Below are positions 33,770-42,434 of a stretch of 64,000 nt of DNA, piece by piece (within the stretch, counting starts at the first letter, position 1; each line of letters begins with the position of its first letter). The translations under genes and the position numbers were made by a program. The notes beneath the pieces are model-generated. The model ran no database searches, was not told where the DNA came from, and saw nothing but the letters and a program-made list of their open reading frames with translations. This DNA comes from an uncultured Prevotellaceae bacterium (GTDB lineage: Bacteria > Bacteroidota > Bacteroidia > Bacteroidales > Bacteroidaceae): assembly GCA_902764705.1 (NCBI GenBank), contig CACWWZ010000017.1:1-64000 (forward strand), given 5' to 3'.

Positions 33770-36529
33770 ATGAAATACTGGCTAACTTTACTATTGATTA
33801 CTGTTTCTGGTCTCTCAGTCCACGCTGAGGAGATTGTCGATGTCACCTCGAGGTTCACATACTGTTGGGGCAGCTCGGAAAGTTTTACCCGTAATGCTGA
33901 CGGTAGTATCACATATCACGGAAAGCAATGGGGCGGACTAGCGGCTTGGATAGGTGACGAGGACTGGACGGAATATAGCCAGCTGGTGTTCGAACTGGCT
34001 GAGCCTTCGCCTTGTGCTGTGCAGCCCTTGGTGTTGTATCCTGACGGTGTGGACAATGATCATCATTACATGGAGGCAGGCACGACGAAAGCCTTTGTCG
34101 AACTGTCGGAAAACAAACGGCAGCATGTCACACAGGTGGCTTTTCAGACCAGTAAGGCGGTAACGGTTGTCATCACGCGCATCTATCTGGTCAAAGCACC
34201 TTTACAGGACTATGGCGAACAGAAGGGCCAGTTGCGCATCAATGAGTTGATGCAGTCGAATATTGACTGTATCATGGACGACCTGAACGACTTTCCCGAT
34301 TCGTGGGTAGAGTTGTATAACAGTGGGCCGACTCCCGTTAATTTGAGACGTTACAAGCTGGGCCTGACTAACGATGTCAATACTGCTTGGCAATTGCCTC
34401 TGCAGGTGCTGGAGGCTGGGCAGTTTATTATCGTCTGTTGCGATAAGGAGGGTCAAAAGTTACATACCAATTACCGTTTAGACTCTGGAAAGGGTGGCTC
34501 TGTATATCTGTTTTTCGATGGCGAGGTGGACGACAAGTGTGAGAATATTGAAAAGCAACCTGCTCCCAACATTTCGCTGGGTTACAAGAGTGAGACGGAC
34601 CTTACGTGGGGCTACCAGTATCAGCCCACGCCAGGAGCAGCTAACTGCGGTACGCTCTGTGCAAAAAAGAATTTCTTGGGCGAGCCAGTGTTCAGCGAGA
34701 AGGGTAGGGTTTTGACAAATGGTGCAACGCTACAGCTGCAGTTGTCACTGCCAACTGGTTCACCTGAGGGTGCCGTTGTGCGCTATACACTTGATGGCAG
34801 TGAACCTACGGCCGGCAGTCCCGCCTATACGTCGCCCATTACCATCAATAAGACTGCGACGGTGAGGGCTAAGGCTTTCTGTGACGGATATTTGTCGGCT
34901 CGCAGTGCCACACAGTCGTACATCTTCCTGGGACGTGACATGACGTTGCCTGTCATCTCGCTGGTGATGGATCAGCGATACTGGGACGACCCACAGCTGG
35001 GAATCATTTCGAACAACTCATCTGAGAAACGTGTTGACTGGCGGCGTCCTGTTAACATCGAGTACTTTGAATCACCCAACAGCGACAGCAAACTTAATCA
35101 GTTAGGGGAGACCCGCGTTCAGGGTGGCGCTTCACGAGGTGCCAAACTGAAGTCGCTGGCTGTATATGCCCATAAACGCTTTGGTGAGAAACGCCTATCC
35201 TATGAGTTCTTCCCCGACCAGCGTCCTGGCGATACGGAATTCAAATCGCTGGTGTTGCGTAATGCGGGTAACGATTTTGACTATCTCTTGATGCGCGATG
35301 CTGTTATTCAGCGCACAATGGCCCAGCATGTAGATCTGGACTGGCAGGCCTGGCGTCCGGCTATAATATTTGAGAATGGAGTGTATAAGGGAATTCTCAA
35401 TATTCGTGAACGTTCTAATGAGGATAATGTCTATACCCACTACAACAAGCTGGAGGATATTGACATGATAGAGAATTGGTATGACTTGAAAGAGGGCGAC
35501 TGGGAGAACTACAACCGTTTCAAGGCTTTTTATATGGAGACAGGGCATACCATGGCCGAGTATGAACAATGGATGGACTGCACGGAGTTTGCCAACCTGA
35601 TGATTATGAACCTCTATTTTAGTAATCGTGACTTTCCTGGTAACAATATCGTTCTTTGGCGACCACGTACAGCAGATGGTCGTTGGCGTTTTATAGCCAA
35701 GGATACGGATTTTGGTCTGGGACTCTATGGACATCCCTCTAATTACAATACCGTTGCCTGGATTAACGACCATAATTATGACTCGTCAGCAAACTGGGCT
35801 AATGGCGAGAATGAGACGATGCTATTCCGTCATCTGATGGACGATGCTGGTTTCCGTCAGTTGTTCCTCGAACGAGCTGCCGTGTATATGGGAGACTTCC
35901 TGAACGAACGTGGCACCAGAGCCGTCTGGGATCCGATGGTGGAAATGATCAAGCAGGAGTTCCCCTATCATAAGAAGGCTGTCAATGGTTGGATTAACTA
36001 CGACAATGAATTGAAGAACGCTCGCCAGTGGGTGGCAGAGCGTACCGCCTATTTTTATCAGCAATTGGCAGATTTTTATCATTGCGGCACGCCCACTATC
36101 CTGACTGTTAACAAGGAAGTGCCTTCTGATAAATTGGCGGATGTCACCATCAGTTTGAATGGTGTTTCCTTGAGTCGGTCAGTCTTTGATGGTAAGTTTT
36201 ACGCTGGTAGTGAGGTGGTGCTGCGCGCACAGGGTGGTGCACAGCCCGTGAAAGGCTGGCAGATGGTCCAGACGAACTACGACGGTTCGACGACGGAGAA
36301 AATAATCGATGGTGAACAGCACACTTTCACGATGCCTTCGTGTAGGTCGCTCATCGTGAATGCTTTGTTCGAAACTTCGGGCGTGCGTACAATCATGGCT
36401 TCCGCCCCCTCATCCGATGATGCTTGGTACACCCTCGACGGGCGCCGTCTAAACGGCCGTCCGCAACAACCGGGCCTTTACATCAATGGTGGTCGGAAAG
36501 TGGTCGTCTCTAAACTCTCAACTTTATAA
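33770..36529 (+). CDS. Secreted CotH-kinase-like protein with lamin-tail and chitobiase-like domains
   Basis: 919 residues. Signal peptide; N-terminal beta domain; lamin-tail domain (~150-240, RINELMQSNIDCIMDDLNDF and WVELYNSGPTPVNL); an Fn3-like chitobiase/hexosaminidase C-terminal-type domain (~320-390, VVRYTLDGSEPTAGSPAYTS). A CotH domain follows (~400-760) with GILNIRERSNEDNVYTHYNK and the metal-site segment RFIAKDTDFGLGLYG. The tail AWYTLDGRRLNGR...PGLYINGGRKVVVSK is a variant of the shared tail. CotH proteins can phosphorylate proteins or glycans; the target here is unknown. Probably co-transcribed with the pectinase. The stop overlaps mnmA's in TTATAA. Confidence 0.87.
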   Translation: MKYWLTLLLITVSGLSVHAEEIVDVTSRFTYCWGSSESFTRNADGSITYHGKQWGGLAAWIGDEDWTEYSQLVFELAEPSPCAVQPLVLYPDGVDNDHHYMEAGTTKAFVELSENKRQHVTQVAFQTSKAVTVVITRIYLVKAPLQDYGEQKGQLRINELMQSNIDCIMDDLNDFPDSWVELYNSGPTPVNLRRYKLGLTNDVNTAWQLPLQVLEAGQFIIVCCDKEGQKLHTNYRLDSGKGGSVYLFFDGEVDDKCENIEKQPAPNISLGYKSETDLTWGYQYQPTPGAANCGTLCAKKNFLGEPVFSEKGRVLTNGATLQLQLSLPTGSPEGAVVRYTLDGSEPTAGSPAYTSPITINKTATVRAKAFCDGYLSARSATQSYIFLGRDMTLPVISLVMDQRYWDDPQLGIISNNSSEKRVDWRRPVNIEYFESPNSDSKLNQLGETRVQGGASRGAKLKSLAVYAHKRFGEKRLSYEFFPDQRPGDTEFKSLVLRNAGNDFDYLLMRDAVIQRTMAQHVDLDWQAWRPAIIFENGVYKGILNIRERSNEDNVYTHYNKLEDIDMIENWYDLKEGDWENYNRFKAFYMETGHTMAEYEQWMDCTEFANLMIMNLYFSNRDFPGNNIVLWRPRTADGRWRFIAKDTDFGLGLYGHPSNYNTVAWINDHNYDSSANWANGENETMLFRHLMDDAGFRQLFLERAAVYMGDFLNERGTRAVWDPMVEMIKQEFPYHKKAVNGWINYDNELKNARQWVAERTAYFYQQLADFYHCGTPTILTVNKEVPSDKLADVTISLNGVSLSRSVFDGKFYAGSEVVLRAQGGAQPVKGWQMVQTNYDGSTTEKIIDGEQHTFTMPSCRSLIVNALFETSGVRTIMASAPSSDDAWYTLDGRRLNGRPQQPGLYINGGRKVVVSKLSTL

Positions 36530-37591
36530 GGTGATTTCGCCACTGCCGTAACATCGGTGGTAGCGATTGTCGTAGATTATACAGAACTGTCCTGGGGCAA
36601 CGCCATGTATGGGTGCTGCGGCATGCACCATGTATCTGCCGTCACCCATTGCTTCCAGTCGTGCTGGCAGGTACTCCGGGGTATGACGTATCTTCAATGT
36701 AATATCCGTTGGCGGCAATTGGCCGTTGATGCTATGGAAGTCGCGGATGGGGAAATCTTGCTTGTAGGCCGTCTCAGGGTCGTAGCCATGCGACACGTAG
36801 ATGATATTCTGCTCCGTGTCTTTCTTGATGACGAACCAAGGGCCGCCACCCAGTCCCATCCCCTTACGCTGTCCGATGGTGTGGAACCAATGGCCTTTGT
36901 GTTGCCCGATCTTCTTGCCAGTCTCCAGTTCTATCACATCGCCCGGTAACTCGCCTAAGTAGCGACGGATATAGTCGTTATAGTTGATCTTCCCCAAGAA
37001 ACAGATGCCCTGTGAGTCGCGACGGTGAGCGGGTGCCAGGTGTTCGCGCTCGGCAATCTCGCGTACCTCTTCTTTCATCATGTGACCAATAGGGAACATC
37101 GCTTTCTCCAATTGCCAGTCGTAAATCTGTGCCAGAAAGTCTGTTTGGTCCTTTACGGGGTCAGGGCTGGTGCAGAGCCATTTGAGTGTTTCCTCATATT
37201 CTGTTGTGGCATAGTGTCCTGTGGCTATCAGGTCGTAGTCCTTGCCTTGTTTCTCGTGGAAGGCACCGAACTTAATCAGTCGGTTGCACATCACGTCAGG
37301 GTTCGGCGTCAGTCCCGCGCGAACCTTATCCATCGTGTATTTCGTCACCTGGTCCCAGTATTCCTTATGGCAGTCTACGACCTCCAGCTTGCAACCATAC
37401 TTGTGGCTGACGGCTGTGGCCATCTCCAGGTCTTCCTCGCTCGAGCAGTCCCACTCCTCCTCTTCCTCAGGACCAATCTTGATGTAGAAACAGTCGGGTT
37501 GCAACCCCTGGTGCACCAGTTCGTAGAGCACCACACTGGAGTCTACACCCCCTGAGAGTAATACTGCAATCTTCTTATCTTTCAAATCCAT
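36524..37591 (-). CDS. mnmA: tRNA-specific 2-thiouridylase MnmA
   Basis: 355 residues; thiolates U34 of Lys, Glu and Gln tRNAs. PP-loop SGGVDSS (13-19); catalytic Cys102 (NPDVMCNRL) and Cys197 (SQGICFLG). The start at 37591 lies 4 nt after the promoter's -7 box; the longer frame to 37648 would cover the promoter. Probably a leaderless mRNA. Divergent from the sigma-factor gene; convergent with the CotH gene with a 6-nt overlap. Confidence 0.95.
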   Translation of the reverse strand: MDLKDKKIAVLLSGGVDSSVVLYELVHQGLQPDCFYIKIGPEEEEEWDCSSEEDLEMATAVSHKYGCKLEVVDCHKEYWDQVTKYTMDKVRAGLTPNPDVMCNRLIKFGAFHEKQGKDYDLIATGHYATTEYEETLKWLCTSPDPVKDQTDFLAQIYDWQLEKAMFPIGHMMKEEVREIAEREHLAPAHRRDSQGICFLGKINYNDYIRRYLGELPGDVIELETGKKIGQHKGHWFHTIGQRKGMGLGGGPWFVIKKDTEQNIIYVSHGYDPETAYKQDFPIRDFHSINGQLPPTDITLKIRHTPEYLPARLEAMGDGRYMVHAAAPIHGVAPGQFCIIYDNRYHRCYGSGEITL

Positions 37592-37595
37592 GTTG

Positions 37596-37603
37596 CAAAG
37601 ATA
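37596..37603 (-). promoter_or_regulatory. mnmA promoter (-7 box)
   Basis: TATCTTTG on the minus strand, ending 4 nt before the mnmA ATG. Confidence 0.75.
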
Positions 37604-37710
37604 GTGCAAAATTTCGATTAAGCGAAGGAAATGAGAATATATTTTCATTTCTGAGCGTGAGAAAGTTGATTAAATCGAGCGAAAAACCCCAAAAAATCGA
37701 CTTTTTTTTC

Positions 37711-37718
37711 TATCTTTG
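37711..37718 (+). promoter_or_regulatory. Promoter of the sigma-factor operon (-7 box)
   Basis: TATCTTTG at 37711-37718, with a ~50-nt leader. An imperfect palindrome GAAATGA...TCATTTC (37628-37651) lies between this and the mnmA promoter. Confidence 0.7.
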
Positions 37719-37769
37719 CAATATCTAAGGAATTTTGCTCGTATATATAGATAGAAGACCATTCATAAA

Positions 37770-38330
37770 ATGACAACGATTACTGACATAGACCTTTTAC
37801 AGGGGCTGCGGAAACAAAGCCCCAAAGCCCAGAGAAAGGCGCTCGAACGCTACGGCAACGAGGTCTTCGCACAGGTGACGAGGATGTTGCCAGCGACGGA
37901 GGATGCCGAGGAGGTGTATCAGGACGTGTTTGTGAAGGTCTTTAAGAACATCGAAAAGTACGACGCCGAGAAGTCATCGCTCCGAACATGGATTTCACGC
38001 ATAGCCTACAACGAAGCCATTACGTGGCTCAGGCACAAACGCCAGGCGGTGATATACTTCGAGGACCGCGAGGGTAGGGCCGAACAGCTGTCGGACGCGG
38101 AAGTGGAAGAGACACTGGGTCACCCGAACAGCGAGACCGTACAGCTGATACGTGCAGCGTTGAAACACCTGCCACCCGAAGAACGAGCCATCATCACGAT
38201 GTTCTACTACGAAGAAATGAGCTTAAAAGAGATTGCTTATGTGACGGAGTCTATTCCAACAACGGTAGCCTCGAAGCTCAGTCGAACGAGAAAGAAAATA
38301 TGTAAAATCATCAAAATGTTGCAATCATGA
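37770..38330 (+). CDS. ECF-type RNA polymerase sigma factor
   Basis: 186 residues. Sigma-70 region 2 (DAEEVYQDVFVKVFKNIEKY, with LRTWISRIAYNEAITWLR) and region 4 (LPPEERAIITMFYYEEMSLK, then IPTTVASKLSRTRKKI). Its stop overlaps the start of the next gene by 4 nt (ATGA), which implies translational coupling to a putative anti-sigma factor. Confidence 0.92.
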   Translation: MTTITDIDLLQGLRKQSPKAQRKALERYGNEVFAQVTRMLPATEDAEEVYQDVFVKVFKNIEKYDAEKSSLRTWISRIAYNEAITWLRHKRQAVIYFEDREGRAEQLSDAEVEETLGHPNSETVQLIRAALKHLPPEERAIITMFYYEEMSLKEIAYVTESIPTTVASKLSRTRKKICKIIKMLQS

Positions 38331-39022
38331 CAGAGGAGAAAATCAATGCACTCAGACAAGCGGACACAAACCTGCGCGACGCCTTGAAGATGGACGAAGC
38401 GGAACTGCCGCAGATGCCTGTCGACCTCAACGAGCGACTGATGCAGCGCATGGCCACTCAGAAGGAGAAGAAGCCGCGTCGCATCGTGTGGCCCTGGATT
38501 GCTGCCGCTTGTGTGGCTGGCGTCATGATGATCTGGCTGACGCCACCCAAGGAAGAAGCCTCACCCCTAACCCCTCTCCAAGAGGCGAGGGGAACTCAGG
38601 AGAAGGAAGTGGTAATGCCCAAGGTAGAAAAAGAGGTTGAGCAAAAGATTGCTAAGGTGGAAACGGAAGCCACAGCTCCAATGTCCACTCCTGTCAAGAG
38701 CAGGAAACCCCAAGTTAAAACCACTGTCGTAAAACGCGACGCAGCTCCCTTGGCACAAGAGACGAAAGCTGAGGAGCCTGCTGCTGCACCCGTCGTTGAC
38801 GAAGTTCACAAGGACCTGGCAGTTGCCGAGACTGCAAAACCTCAGGAAAAGATGGTCACCATGACTGAGCGTGACATTCCCATCACTCGTCCTGAAAACT
38901 ACAAATACACTCCTGAGGAGCTCGCCCTGATGAAGAAACAGGCCAACGAAGCCTATCTGAAATGGGCGCAACTGGAACTCGAGATCGCAAAACATAATTT
39001 AGAGCAAACAGCCCAGAAATAA
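38327..39022 (+). CDS. Putative membrane anti-sigma factor
   Basis: 231 residues. A short cytoplasmic N-terminus (~50 residues), one membrane segment (WPWIAAACVAGVMMIWL) and a Lys/Glu/Ala/Pro-rich outer part. No zinc anti-sigma motif is visible; the role is inferred from coupling to the sigma gene and topology. Right after the membrane segment a GC-rich dispersed-repeat sequence (38561-38596) is translated as SPLTPLQEARGT. Confidence 0.65.
   Translation: MTEEKINALRQADTNLRDALKMDEAELPQMPVDLNERLMQRMATQKEKKPRRIVWPWIAAACVAGVMMIWLTPPKEEASPLTPLQEARGTQEKEVVMPKVEKEVEQKIAKVETEATAPMSTPVKSRKPQVKTTVVKRDAAPLAQETKAEEPAAAPVVDEVHKDLAVAETAKPQEKMVTMTERDIPITRPENYKYTPEELALMKKQANEAYLKWAQLELEIAKHNLEQTAQK
38561..38596 (+). 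repeat. GC-rich palindromic repeat inside the anti-sigma gene
   Basis: CCCCTC (38571-38576) pairs with GAGGGG (38587-38592), with CC/GG inside. It resembles the intergenic GC-rich repeat at 41619-41683 (shared CCCCTCTCC) and is read in frame. Confidence 0.6.
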
Positions 39023-39067
39023 AATATAAAAATGTAATAATGTAAAAATTAAAAAATTAAACGCCAT

Positions 39068-40492
39068 ATGAAACGAATATTCACCATGCTGCTCATTGCT
39101 TGCAGCGCCATTATAACCGTCAGTGCCGAATCTACGGCTACCCCGCAGAAGAAGGCAAAGAGTGTCATCCAAAGCCTGGAAGGTATCATCGCATTTCATG
39201 CTAAGGAGGGTAGCCAGACACTATCCGTCACCAAGAATCCTGAAACAGGTCTTATTGAGTCAAGCGAACGCATCGCACCTTTCACCTGTGAGAAAGAAGA
39301 CCTGTGGACCATACCCATCGGTTTCAGCGATGATGAGCCTTTGTCGTATCAGTACATGCACCTGCTGCCAGGCAACGCAGAACTATTCAACCTGAAGGTG
39401 GTGACTAACAACGGAAAGAAGAGCAAGGATGTACGTATTCGTACCAATACTAAGCAGGAGATGTGGTTCATGTGCTGCAAGAACCCTGACAACCCCCAGT
39501 TACGCGATGCATACGCCATCGTGTGGGAAGAAACCAAGGATAAAAGGGTCACGGGCACCGTCTTTATGATTACCTCGCTACGCCCAGACATGTACGAAAA
39601 AAACATGTCGAGCGCAGGCCTCTTGAGCGACAATAAGAACACATTCATCATCGACGGCCGCGTGGGCTATGATCTGAACGACTCTCTCTACGTGGTCTAT
39701 ATGGCCGACTCAGCCGAGGAATTGAACAATGTGAAAGACAGTGACTTCGTGGCTACGATGCCTGTGGTGAACAAACGCTTCAGTTTCAGTGTGCAGCTCG
39801 ACAAGCCTAAGGTGGGCCGCATTCGCACCGTCATGCCCGATGGTTCGCTTTGCCAGCTGTGGACAAACCTCGACTTCGTGCCTGGAGAGACCTATCGTAT
39901 CACCACACATAACGGCTACTACGACGAGGATCGCGACTACGAGCAGCGTGTAGGCCGCTACTCTGGAAAAAGCCTGCTGAACGACCTGCAGCGCCGAGGT
40001 ATTGACGACCAGACGGTACAGGTAACAGACCAAGTTCCCGAGGAATTCAGGACTGTCGAAACTGCTCCGAGTAAGCCTTGGCGACAGACTCTCCAGAAAA
40101 ACCAGCTGGCACAACTTCAAATGAAGGCTGAACTGGTGAAGATGGACATGGAAGCCATTAAGCTCAAATACCAAACGATTGGTGAAATCATGAGCGGGTT
40201 CAGAAGTTATGACAGAATCATGTTACTCTTTGACCAGATATTAGAGAAAAACAAGGAACTGGACAAGAAATATCAGGAAGTTATCAAACTGGCAAAGAAA
40301 CTGAATGTTCCGTCCGAAGAAATGCCTGGCCTTTACAAGGAAATTCTGGAGTTCTATACCGAGCAGAACAAGGCCTTGAATGAAGTCTTCAAGGATTCCA
40401 TCACCCATGGCAAATCCACCCGCAAGCTTCAAGAATACGTTGCGAAGCAAACGGAGAAGTACATCAATGAGATGCAGAAATCTCTTCAGTAA
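39068..40492 (+). CDS. Secreted protein, DUF4369-like middle region, coiled-coil C-terminus
   Basis: 474 residues, function not recognised. Signal peptide MKRIFTMLLIACSAIITVSA. Residues ~190-290 (FIIDGRVGYDLNDSLYVVYM...) resemble the DUF4369 beta domain. The last ~130 residues are helical and Lys/Glu/Gln-rich. Third gene of the sigma/anti-sigma unit (45 nt gap), so it may be the output or signal partner of that system. A strong terminator follows. Confidence 0.72.
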   Translation: MKRIFTMLLIACSAIITVSAESTATPQKKAKSVIQSLEGIIAFHAKEGSQTLSVTKNPETGLIESSERIAPFTCEKEDLWTIPIGFSDDEPLSYQYMHLLPGNAELFNLKVVTNNGKKSKDVRIRTNTKQEMWFMCCKNPDNPQLRDAYAIVWEETKDKRVTGTVFMITSLRPDMYEKNMSSAGLLSDNKNTFIIDGRVGYDLNDSLYVVYMADSAEELNNVKDSDFVATMPVVNKRFSFSVQLDKPKVGRIRTVMPDGSLCQLWTNLDFVPGETYRITTHNGYYDEDRDYEQRVGRYSGKSLLNDLQRRGIDDQTVQVTDQVPEEFRTVETAPSKPWRQTLQKNQLAQLQMKAELVKMDMEAIKLKYQTIGEIMSGFRSYDRIMLLFDQILEKNKELDKKYQEVIKLAKKLNVPSEEMPGLYKEILEFYTEQNKALNEVFKDSITHGKSTRKLQEYVAKQTEKYINEMQKSLQ

Positions 40493-40500
40493 CAATACGA

Positions 40501-40526
40501 AAAGCCACCTTCGGGTGGCTTTTTTA
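40501..40526 (+). terminator. Terminator of the sigma-factor operon
   Basis: AAAGCCACC (40501-40509), TTCG loop, GGTGGCTTT (40514-40522), then T-run. Confidence 0.92.
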
Positions 40527-40580
40527 ATGGTTTCCTCTATTTTCACTACTCCAAAATTTTGTGCTTTACTCGTTTTTCAC

Positions 40581-40588
40581 TATCTTTG
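40581..40588 (+). promoter_or_regulatory. Promoter of the SPFH gene (-7 box)
   Basis: TATCTTTG at 40581-40588, 50 nt before the ATG. Confidence 0.72.
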
Positions 40589-40638
40589 CAACATCAAATG
40601 AATAGATTGCAGATTTTCAACCAATAAAAAACTGAATT

Positions 40639-41604
40639 ATGGAGAACAAGGAATTTGCCTTTAAGGGCGTGGTAGTGAACGGTTTCGTGATGTTGTTTGT
40701 GAACTTTGCCGTGCTGGCTTTGTCCACTTGGGGAATTGTAGAGAGTATCATCGAGCTGGATGCCAGCGATGGTGCCTGTGGCGGCTGGCTGTTGGCTGGT
40801 GGCATCGTGCTGCTGCTGGTGAATATCATCATGTGGTGCGGCTTTATGATGCTGGAGCCCAACGAGGCTCGCGCACTGACATGGTTTGGAAAATATTCGG
40901 GAACATTTGCTCAGGCAGGATATTACTGGATTAATCCGTTCTATGGTACGAAGAAAGTGTCGCTGCGTGCCCGCAACCTGGATGCTGAACCCATTAAGGT
41001 GAACGACAAAACGGGTAACCCGGTGATGATAGGTCTGGTACTGGTATGGAAGTTGAAGGATACGTATAAGGCCTTGTTCGAAGTGGATTCGCAGACGATG
41101 GCTTCCACGGCCCAGGGACAGGTTGGTGGCGACGTGAAGAGCCTCATGAACGCTCTGGAGCGTTTCGTGCGTGTGCAGAGCGACGCTGCCCTGCGCCAGG
41201 TGGCCGGACAGTATGCCTACGACGATGAGGATAATAAAACTAATGAGCTGACGCTGCGTGGCGGTGGCGAGGAGATTAACGACCAGCTGGAGCAGAAACT
41301 GAACGAGCGTCTGGCACTGGCGGGTATCGAGGTGGTCGAAGCCCGCATCAACTATCTGGCCTATGCTCCCGAAATCGCCGCTGTGATGCTGCGTCGTCAG
41401 CAGGCTTCAGCCATCATTACGGCTCGTGAGAAGATTGTGGAAGGTGCTGTCAGCATGGTGAAGATGGCACTGGACAAGCTGAAGGACGAGAATGTAGTGG
41501 CGCTGGACGACGAGAAGAAGGCAGCTATGGTGTCGAACCTGCTCGTGGTGCTGTGTGGCGATGACTCGGCCCAGCCGGTTGTAAATACAGGAGACATTAG
41601 GTGA
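40639..41604 (+). CDS. SPFH/Band 7 domain membrane protein
   Basis: 321 residues. Two N-terminal membrane segments (~15-65), then an SPFH domain (EPNEARALTWFGKYSGTFAQ, GLVLVWKLKDTYKALFEV, LNERLALAGIEVVEARINYL). The C-terminal helix carries the GAVSMVKMALDKL segment. Forms membrane-associated oligomers and scaffolds in family members. A putative membrane protein gene follows after a repeat. Confidence 0.9.
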   Translation: MENKEFAFKGVVVNGFVMLFVNFAVLALSTWGIVESIIELDASDGACGGWLLAGGIVLLLVNIIMWCGFMMLEPNEARALTWFGKYSGTFAQAGYYWINPFYGTKKVSLRARNLDAEPIKVNDKTGNPVMIGLVLVWKLKDTYKALFEVDSQTMASTAQGQVGGDVKSLMNALERFVRVQSDAALRQVAGQYAYDDEDNKTNELTLRGGGEEINDQLEQKLNERLALAGIEVVEARINYLAYAPEIAAVMLRRQQASAIITAREKIVEGAVSMVKMALDKLKDENVVALDDEKKAAMVSNLLVVLCGDDSAQPVVNTGDIR

Positions 41605-41618
41605 AATGTAAAAATGAA

Positions 41619-41683
41619 ACCCCTCTCCGTCTCCCCCTCGGGGGAGTGACCGAAGCCTCCCCTCGGGGAGGTTTGGTGGGGGT
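41619..41683 (+). repeat. GC-rich double-hairpin repeat between the SPFH and DUF308 genes
   Basis: CTCCCCC/GGGGGAG (41631-41646) and CCTCCCC/GGGGAGG (41656-41671), each around a 2-nt TC centre, preceded by CCCCTCTCC and followed by GTTTGGTGGGGG. No stop codon occurs in the frame of the next gene. Confidence 0.65.
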
Positions 41684-41699
41684 TACAAACCTCAAAACG

Positions 41700-42434
41700 A
41701 TGATGAAGATATTCCAGAGTTTTATTTTCCGTGCGCTGTGCGCCATTGTGATTGGTGTGCTGCTGGTAAAGTTTCCACAGGATGGTGTGACTTGGCTGAC
41801 GATGGCCATCGGAGCGCTGTTCTTGTTGTCGGGCATTATTGCCCTGATAGCCTACTGGCAGGCAAAACGACATGCTGGCGAGTATACCATCACCGACCAG
41901 CAGGGCCGTGTGGTAAGGGGCGGACAACCCACTTTCCCCATCGTAGGTGCGGGTAGTGTGATACTGGGTTTGGTGCTGACGCTGTCACCCAATGCCTTTG
42001 TCAACGGACTGATGTATATGCTGGCTGCCGTCCTGATACTGGGTGGTGTGACGCAGCTGATGGCACTGGTTGCCGCCCGCCGTTTGGGCAGTATTCCCTT
42101 CGGCTATTGGGTGATGCCGTCGCTGATTCTGTTGGTAGGTCTGTTTGTCATCCTGAAACCTGGGGAGACGGCAGAATTACCACTCCTGATACTTGGATGG
42201 TGTTCCATGCTGTATGGAGTGGTGGAACTGATTAATGCGCTGAAGATTTACCACGTACGCAAACAGGCTAACCAAAATATAGTAGCCTCTGAAATCTCAG
42301 AGGCTACGGAAGTATCGGAAAATTCTGAATACTTGGAAGTTACAGAGGTGTCAGACGTTAGTGACGATGCCCTCGATGTAAGTACGGAGGATGTGGATAC
42401 CGGTCTTGTTGTCCCCACCCGAGGGGATGATTAA
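41700..42434 (+). CDS. DUF308/HdeD-like membrane protein
   Basis: 244 residues from ATG 41700 (MMKIFQSFIFRALC). Six hydrophobic segments in three pairs, as in the HdeD family, then an acidic Ser/Val/Glu tail. The frame is open back to an ATGA overlap with the SPFH stop (41601), but that part would translate the GC-rich repeat, so the later start is preferred. The last 84 nt are antisense to the 3' end of udk. Function unknown; acid-stress roles are known for enterobacterial HdeD. Confidence 0.78.
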   Translation: MMKIFQSFIFRALCAIVIGVLLVKFPQDGVTWLTMAIGALFLLSGIIALIAYWQAKRHAGEYTITDQQGRVVRGGQPTFPIVGAGSVILGLVLTLSPNAFVNGLMYMLAAVLILGGVTQLMALVAARRLGSIPFGYWVMPSLILLVGLFVILKPGETAELPLLILGWCSMLYGVVELINALKIYHVRKQANQNIVASEISEATEVSENSEYLEVTEVSDVSDDALDVSTEDVDTGLVVPTRGDD

